This document shows, piece by piece, positions 59,508 through 64,000 of a stretch of DNA of 64,000 bases. The translations under genes and the position numbers were made by a program. The stretch is from Foliimonas ilicis (GTDB lineage: Bacteria; Pseudomonadota; Alphaproteobacteria; Rhizobiales; Rhizobiaceae): contig NZ_JBDUUH010000009.1 in assembly GCF_039939195.1 (NCBI RefSeq), positions 124,001 to 188,000 of the forward strand. The letters are read 5' to 3'. The notes under the pieces were generated by a model. That model searched no databases. It saw only the letters and a program-made list of their open reading frames with translations, and was not told the DNA's origin. Numbering within the stretch: the stretch's first letter is position 1; each line of letters begins with the position of its first letter.

Positions 59508-61316
59508 ATGACCACACCACTCGACCACATCCGAAATTTTTCCATCGTCGCTCATATCGACCACGGCAAGTCGACGCTTGCCGACCGGCTTATCCAGTCC
59601 ACAGGCGGGCTGGAATTGCGCGACATGAAGGAACAGGTGCTCGACTCGATGGATATCGAGCGCGAGCGCGGCATCACCATCAAGGCCCAGACCGTGCGTC
59701 TGCACTACAAGGCCAACAATGGCGAAAGCTATGTTCTGAACCTCATCGACACGCCCGGCCATGTCGACTTCGCCTACGAAGTCTCGCGGTCGCTGTCGGC
59801 TTGCGAAGGCTCGCTTCTCGTGGTCGATGCCAGCCAGGGCGTCGAGGCGCAGACGCTGGCCAATGTCTATCAGGCCATCGACAACAATCACGAGATCGTC
59901 GTGGTGCTGAACAAGGTCGATCTGCCCGCCGCCGAGCCGGAGCGCATCCGCGAACAGGTCGAGGAAGTCATCGGCATCGACGCCTCTCAGGCCGTCATGA
60001 TTTCGGCCAAGACCGGCCTCGGCATTCCCGATGTGCTGGAAGCCATCGTCAACCAGCTTCCGCCGCCGCGTGAAGGTGACCGCGATGCGCCGCTGAAGGC
60101 GATGCTGGTCGATAGCTGGTATGATACCTATCTCGGCGTCATCGTTCTGGTGCGCATCATCGATGGCGTGCTCAAGAAGGGCCAGACCATCCGTATGATG
60201 GAAACGAATGCGCGCTATCCGGTCGAGCGCGTCGGCGTGTTTACGCCGAAGATGGTCCAGATGGATGAACTCGGCCCCGGCGAATTCGGCTTCATCACCG
60301 CTTCAATCAAGGAAGTGGCCGATACGCGCGTTGGCGATACGATCACCGAAGACCGTCGCCCGACGACATCGGCGCTGCCCGGCTTCAAGCCCGCGCAGCC
60401 TGTCGTGTTCTGCGGATTGTTCCCGGTCGATGCTGCCGATTTCGAAGATTTGCGCGCCGCGATGGGCAAGCTTCGCCTGAACGATGCGAGTTTCTCTTTT
60501 GAGATGGAAACGTCTGCGGCTCTCGGCTTCGGCTTCCGCTGCGGCTTCCTTGGGCTGCTGCATCTCGAAATCATTCAGGAACGGCTTGAGCGCGAGTTCG
60601 ATCTCGATTTGATCGCGACTGCGCCTTCCGTGGTCTACAAGCTCAACATGCTCGACGGTTCGGTGCAGGAATTGCACAATCCAGCCGACATGCCCGACGT
60701 CATCAAGATCGTTTCGATCGAGGAGCCGTGGATTCGCGCCACGATCCTGACACCTGATGACTACCTCGGTTCGATCCTCAAGCTCTGCCAGGACCGCCGC
60801 GGCATTCAGGTCGATCTGTCCTATGTCGGCAAGCGCGCCATGCTGACCTACGATCTGCCGCTCAACGAAGTGGTCTTCGATTTCTATGACCGCTTGAAGT
60901 CGATTTCGAAGGGTTATGCCTCGTTCGATTATCATCTGTCGGATTACCGCGAGGGCAACCTCGTCAAGATGTCGGTGCTGGTCAACAGCGAGCCGGTCGA
61001 TGCGTTATCCATGATGGTGCACCGTGCGGCTGCCGAAAAGCGCGGGCGCGATCTGTGCGAAAAGCTCAAGGATCTGATCCCCAAGCACATGTTCAAGATC
61101 CCGATTCAGGCGGCGATTGGCGGAAACGTCATCGCGCGCGAAACGATCTCGGCACTGCGCAAGGACGTGACCGCCAAGTGCTATGGCGGCGACGTCAGCC
61201 GCAAGCGCAAACTTCTGGAAAAGCAGAAGGAAGGCAAAAAGCGCATGCGGCAGTTCGGCAAGGTCGACATTCCGCAGGAAGCCTTCATCCAGGCGCTCAA
61301 GATGGGTGATAATTAG
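59508..61316 (+). CDS. lepA: Elongation factor 4 (LepA)
   Basis: Translational GTPase of 602 residues that acts on stalled or mis-translocated ribosomes and in 30S maturation. G1 is AHIDHGKST (about 14-22), G2 lies in RERGITIKAQT, G3 is DTPGHVDF and G4 is NKVD. LepA-specific C-terminal sequence includes GGDVSRKRKLLEKQKEGKKR and FIQALKMGDN at the end. The start at 59508 gives MTTPLDHIRNF. It is downstream of the gcd terminator, so probably has its own promoter. Confidence 0.97.
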   Translation: MTTPLDHIRNFSIVAHIDHGKSTLADRLIQSTGGLELRDMKEQVLDSMDIERERGITIKAQTVRLHYKANNGESYVLNLIDTPGHVDFAYEVSRSLSACEGSLLVVDASQGVEAQTLANVYQAIDNNHEIVVVLNKVDLPAAEPERIREQVEEVIGIDASQAVMISAKTGLGIPDVLEAIVNQLPPPREGDRDAPLKAMLVDSWYDTYLGVIVLVRIIDGVLKKGQTIRMMETNARYPVERVGVFTPKMVQMDELGPGEFGFITASIKEVADTRVGDTITEDRRPTTSALPGFKPAQPVVFCGLFPVDAADFEDLRAAMGKLRLNDASFSFEMETSAALGFGFRCGFLGLLHLEIIQERLEREFDLDLIATAPSVVYKLNMLDGSVQELHNPADMPDVIKIVSIEEPWIRATILTPDDYLGSILKLCQDRRGIQVDLSYVGKRAMLTYDLPLNEVVFDFYDRLKSISKGYASFDYHLSDYREGNLVKMSVLVNSEPVDALSMMVHRAAAEKRGRDLCEKLKDLIPKHMFKIPIQAAIGGNVIARETISALRKDVTAKCYGGDVSRKRKLLEKQKEGKKRMRQFGKVDIPQEAFIQALKMGDN

Positions 61317-61360
61317 GATCTTCCGGATTTGTCGCCGATGTCTTTGGTATCGACTGTGTA

Positions 61361-61623
61361 ATGTCCAAAAATGCGACGATCAGATATACCGTGCATGCGG
61401 AAGTAGCCATTCGAGAACGTAACCTTGAAAAGGCCTGGATTGAGAGATCAGTATGGGCACCCGATTGGTCTGAGGCTGACCCTTCAATGCGGAAGTTCAG
61501 CGCAGGTTCGGAGTAGTGCCTGAGCGAGGCAACCGTGTTCTTCGTGTGGTTTTGGTGGAAAATTCCAACGAGATACGTATACTTTCTGCGTTTTTCGATC
61601 GTCGTGCGAGAAAGCCAACATGA
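61361..61623 (+). pseudogene. DUF4258 gene, frameshifted
   Basis: An ATG at 61361 opens 51 codons (MSKNATIRYTVHAEVAIRER, then WAPDWSEADPS) that end at TAG 61514. From 61486 the frame shifted by one base (two bases onward) continues the same family: NAEVQRRFGVVPERGNRVLR, then RILSAFFDRRARKPT and TGA at 61621-61623. A single-nucleotide deletion near 61485 explains the break. The second frame's stop overlaps the DUF2283 start (ATGA), as in intact pairs. The protein is probably inactive, unless frameshifting or a sequencing error is involved. Confidence 0.8.
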
Positions 61624-61814
61624 CGTTAAAAGTTGAATATGACCCGGAAGCCAATGCGGCTTACATCCGCTTTTCATCAGAAGCGATTCTGGAGAGCGAA
61701 GAAGTCTCTGCGGGGATAGTTTTGGATTACGATAATCAGGGCCATATCGTAGGTATGGAAATCATGGATGCTCGCTCGCATCTCCCATCCAATGTTTTGA
61801 CCAAGGCTGCATAA
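61620..61814 (+). CDS. DUF2283 domain protein
   Basis: A 64-residue protein of the DUF2283 fold: KVEYDPEANAAYIRFS at the N terminus, then GIVLDYDNQGHIVGMEIMDA. It often follows a DUF4258 gene, an arrangement suspected to be a toxin-antitoxin-like pair. Here its start overlaps the stop of the broken DUF4258 gene, so it is the surviving partner. Local GC is lower than in the surroundings, hinting at recent acquisition. Confidence 0.85.
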   Translation: MTLKVEYDPEANAAYIRFSSEAILESEEVSAGIVLDYDNQGHIVGMEIMDARSHLPSNVLTKAA

Positions 61815-61881
61815 GGTAGCTTGCCTCAGTCATTTTGCTGCAAGCAACCACATGTTTTAAGCTTTTTCGGGCGTTTAGTTG

Positions 61882-62049
61882 ATGTTTAAAAACGCTCCGA
61901 TACTGCTTGTTCTGGCCCTAATCCCTCTCGCGGCATGCACGACATCGCGCATGCCGGTGCCGCGCGCGCCTGTTGTCGAGCAGCCGCAGCCATTGCCCGA
62001 TGGGGTGACACCGCTGACTGTCGAACAGGACAGGCAGATCACCGGATAA
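61882..62049 (+). CDS. Small lipoprotein, 55 residues
   Basis: An ATG at 61882 opens a 55-residue frame with a lipoprotein signal: FKNAPILLVLALIPL, then the lipobox LAAC at residues 16-19. The mature part is a short proline-rich tail (PRAPVVEQPQPLPDG). Its ribosome site is weak. The lipobox and tail are typical of small outer-membrane lipoproteins, so it is probably real despite its size. No partner gene is evident, although a lipoprotein transpeptidase follows. Confidence 0.6.
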   Translation: MFKNAPILLVLALIPLAACTTSRMPVPRAPVVEQPQPLPDGVTPLTVEQDRQITG

Positions 62050-62233
62050 GCACAATATTGTGAGGGCGATTTCTGCCGTGCGGCTCTTTCGCCGCGTGCT
62101 TCGTCAAGCTTTCATTAACGATGCTGACCAACAATGGCCGCAATGATAAAGTAGGCGCGGTGTCGATTTCCTCGATTTATTTGCGATCCTCGCGCCGATT
62201 GTCAGTTCAGAATGGGACGGCTGGTATTTGTTG

Positions 62234-63238
62234 ATGCGTAAGATCTTTGGACTTTTGGTTGTGGCGGCTGCGGCGGTATCCCTGTCGGGGTGCGTCTCGT
62301 CGGTTCTCGACGTCTCGCAGAAGCCGATCCAGCCAATTCCGGCAAAGCTCGTCGCCGACATGCGCGCCAAGGGCATGACGCCTTCCAGCCCGGTTCTCGT
62401 GCGCATCTTCAAGCAGGAAAGCGAACTGGAAATCTGGAAGCGCAACGCATCGGGCCGCTACGCTCTGCTGAAGACCTATCCGATGTGCCGCTGGTCGGGG
62501 AAACTCGGCCCCAAGATGCAGGCGGGTGACCGTCAGGCACCGGAGGGTTTTTATCACGTCAGCGCGAACATGCTGAACCCGAATTCGCAATATTACCTGT
62601 CGTTCAACCTCGGCTTCCCGAACCGGCTTGAGTCGGCGCTCGGCTATACCGGCGAAGCCTTGATGGTGCATGGCGCATGCTCGTCTTCCGGCTGTTACGC
62701 GATGACCGACGAAGGCGTGGCCGAAATTTACGCGGTTGCGCGCGATGCGCTGAAAGGCGGCCAGACCGCATTTCAGGTCCAGGCATTCCCGTTCCGCATG
62801 ACGGCTGCCAACATGGCGCGCAATCGCAACGATCCTAGTTTCACCTTCTGGAGCGATTTGAAGCGCGGCTATGACAGTTTCGAAGTCACGCGCCGTCAGC
62901 CGAAAGTTTCGGCCTGTGGCGGGCGCTATGTGTTCGACACCGAATTCGAGGGCGGTGAGCCGACTGACCCGCTGGCCGCATGCCCGCCCGCAATAAGCCA
63001 GGCGAACCCCGAAGTCGCCGCGCGCTGGGAAAAGGATTCCCGCGCCATGGAAGCGGCGGTCGCCAGCGGAACTGCCTTGATGACCTATGCTTACTCGGAT
63101 GGCGGCATGCATAAGAGCTTCCGTTCGGTGCTTCAGAAAAATGGCGCGAAGACCTTCTCCAAGAAAACGTCGCACACATCCGTCCCGGTCAGCCGCCCAG
63201 ATGCCGCGCTGGCCGACCCTTACAAGCCTGCCAAGTAA
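62234..63238 (+). CDS. L,D-transpeptidase-like lipoprotein (YafK type)
   Basis: A 334-residue lipoprotein with signal RKIFGLLVVAAAAVSLSGC (lipobox LSGC). The YafK-type catalytic motif MVHGACSSSGCYAMTD is at about 143-158, carrying the active-site His and Cys. It resembles DpaA/YafK, which hydrolyses peptidoglycan-lipoprotein or cross-links rather than forming them; activity here is inferred. The ATG at 62234 is chosen over upstream TTG codons. It is the second L,D-transpeptidase-fold gene in the window. Confidence 0.9.
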   Translation: MRKIFGLLVVAAAAVSLSGCVSSVLDVSQKPIQPIPAKLVADMRAKGMTPSSPVLVRIFKQESELEIWKRNASGRYALLKTYPMCRWSGKLGPKMQAGDRQAPEGFYHVSANMLNPNSQYYLSFNLGFPNRLESALGYTGEALMVHGACSSSGCYAMTDEGVAEIYAVARDALKGGQTAFQVQAFPFRMTAANMARNRNDPSFTFWSDLKRGYDSFEVTRRQPKVSACGGRYVFDTEFEGGEPTDPLAACPPAISQANPEVAARWEKDSRAMEAAVASGTALMTYAYSDGGMHKSFRSVLQKNGAKTFSKKTSHTSVPVSRPDAALADPYKPAK

Positions 63239-63314
63239 AAACGGCATGCTGGCCTGATTTCATTTGCCGTGTCTTTGCGATACTGGCAGGAAAGCAGCGC
63301 AACCGGATTCCAGC

Positions 63315-64000
63315 ATGAACGCGACAAGCAAGGCGCAGCCGCTTTTTCTGGGTATCGATACCGGCGGCACCTACACGGATGCGGTGCTGTGGTCGGAAGC
63401 GACGGGCGTCGTTGCAAAAGCCAAATCGCTGACCACGCGGCATGATCTGGCGATCGGCATTTCCGGTGCCGTCGATGCCGTCATCGAGCAGGCGCGCATA
63501 GATCCCAAGGCGATCAAGCTGGTTTCCATGTCGACGACGCTTGCCACCAACGCGTTGGTGGAAGGGCAGGGCGGGCGCGTCGCGCTCATCATGATCGGCT
63601 TCAGCGAGGCCGATCTTGCACGCGATGGTCTTGGAACGGCGCTCGGCAGTGATCCCGTTGTATTTTGCGGTGGCGGCCATGACGTTCACGGCAACGCCAA
63701 GCCGCTTGAACTGGAAAAGCTCGAACAAGCCCTGCCGGAACTGGGCGGCTCGGTTTCCGGCTTTGCCGTTTGCGCCTATTTCGCGACCCGCAATCCTGCC
63801 CATGAAATCACCGTGCGCGACCTGATCCGAGAGCGCACCGGCCTGCCGGTCACGGCAAGCCACGAACTTTCCGCGAAGCTCGGCGGCCCGCGCCGCGCGC
63901 TGACGACGCTGCTCAATGCAAGGCTGATTTCCATGATAGACCGGCTGGTCGCGGCCACCGAAGGGTTTCTCGAGAAACGCGGCATTCAAGCACCATTGAT
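63315..64000 (+). CDS. Hydantoinase/oxoprolinase family protein, 3'-truncated
   Basis: The frame starts at ATG 63315 and is still open at the window end, with 228 codons visible. The N-terminal ATP-grasp-like actin-fold motif LGIDTGGTYTDAVLW is at about 12-26, followed by STTLATNALVEG at about 73-84, both typical of the hydantoinase A/oxoprolinase family. Relatives act on 5-oxoproline, N-methylhydantoin or acetone, needing a B subunit that is outside the window. Substrate is not determined. Confidence 0.85.
   Translation, partial: MNATSKAQPLFLGIDTGGTYTDAVLWSEATGVVAKAKSLTTRHDLAIGISGAVDAVIEQARIDPKAIKLVSMSTTLATNALVEGQGGRVALIMIGFSEADLARDGLGTALGSDPVVFCGGGHDVHGNAKPLELEKLEQALPELGGSVSGFAVCAYFATRNPAHEITVRDLIRERTGLPVTASHELSAKLGGPRRALTTLLNARLISMIDRLVAATEGFLEKRGIQAPL

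Noticed and set aside
61297..61677. 126-residue minus-strand ORF
   Set aside because: It is antisense to the broken DUF4258 gene, whose two halves are clearly homologous to a known family.
1..64000. CRISPR arrays, prophage or insertion-sequence transposase
   Set aside because: No regularly spaced direct repeats, phage structural genes or transposase frames were seen; the repeats are palindromic and dispersed.

Overview
The window is a piece of a GC-rich alphaproteobacterial chromosome. It most resembles Hyphomicrobiales of the Brucella/Ochrobactrum group. The basis is protein similarity recognised by eye, the order hemW-rdgB-VOC-rph/hrcA, divergent oxyR/katA, a perfect Irr-type ICE box in front of an mbfA gene, and dispersed RIME-like palindromic repeats. 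No prophage, CRISPR array, insertion-sequence transposase or rRNA operon was seen. There is one tRNA gene, tRNA-Ser(GGA).

Layout. (1) 1-10.4 kb: a 2-aminoethylphosphonate (AEP) island. phnW (5'-truncated by the window), phnA and phnY give the route AEP to phosphonoacetaldehyde to phosphonoacetate to acetate plus phosphate. They are followed by a FAD amine oxidase, an EamA transporter and an ABC importer (binding protein, ATPase, one fused double permease). (2) 10.5-18 kb: tRNA-Ser, msrA, a BMP-type nucleoside-binding protein, gshA, rsmE, a GATase1 protein, a metallophosphatase and a GntR regulator. (3) 18-22.5 kb: glycolate oxidase glcD-glcE-glcF, divergent from the GntR gene, with palindromic operator candidates between them. 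(4) 22.5-29 kb: a bile-acid-type symporter, an L,D-transpeptidase, tag and hisS-hisZ-hisG. (5) 29-41 kb: oxyR/katA and housekeeping genes (rsmB family, tspO, hemW, rdgB, rph, hrcA), a GAF-GGDEF protein, DUF2189 and LysE proteins. (6) 41-46 kb: cysK and a TAXI-type TRAP transporter with its DUF1850 partner. (7) 46-51 kb: stress and iron accessory genes: a DCC protein, a 51-residue ORF, a DUF892 ferritin-like protein with a GGAAC-N16-CGTT promoter, an ArsR/DUF1127/NIPSNAP/ABM mini-cluster, and mbfA. (8) 51-55 kb: a TetR-controlled YbhGFS-like ABC exporter. (9) 55-64 kb: PAP2 phosphatase, a small DMT protein, MarR, PQQ glucose dehydrogenase, lepA, a frameshifted DUF4258 gene with intact DUF2283, a small lipoprotein, a YafK-type L,D-transpeptidase and the start of a hydantoinase/oxoprolinase.

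The most interesting signals are regulatory and repeat-based. A roughly 230 bp palindromic repeat with terminal inverted repeats bounded by TA recurs in the window. At its edges the TA target plus the first G of the terminal repeat makes the TAG stop codon of three neighbouring genes (hisG, the DCC gene and the PAP2 gene), and a core-deleted copy supplies the glcF stop. The oxyR/katA and mbfA intergenic regions share a nearly identical 15-bp LysR-type T-N11-A sequence, each paired with an ICE or ICE-like box, which suggests joint OxyR and Irr control. hisS carries an enlarged segment of atypical codon use. The DUF4258 gene in front of DUF2283 is broken by one nucleotide.
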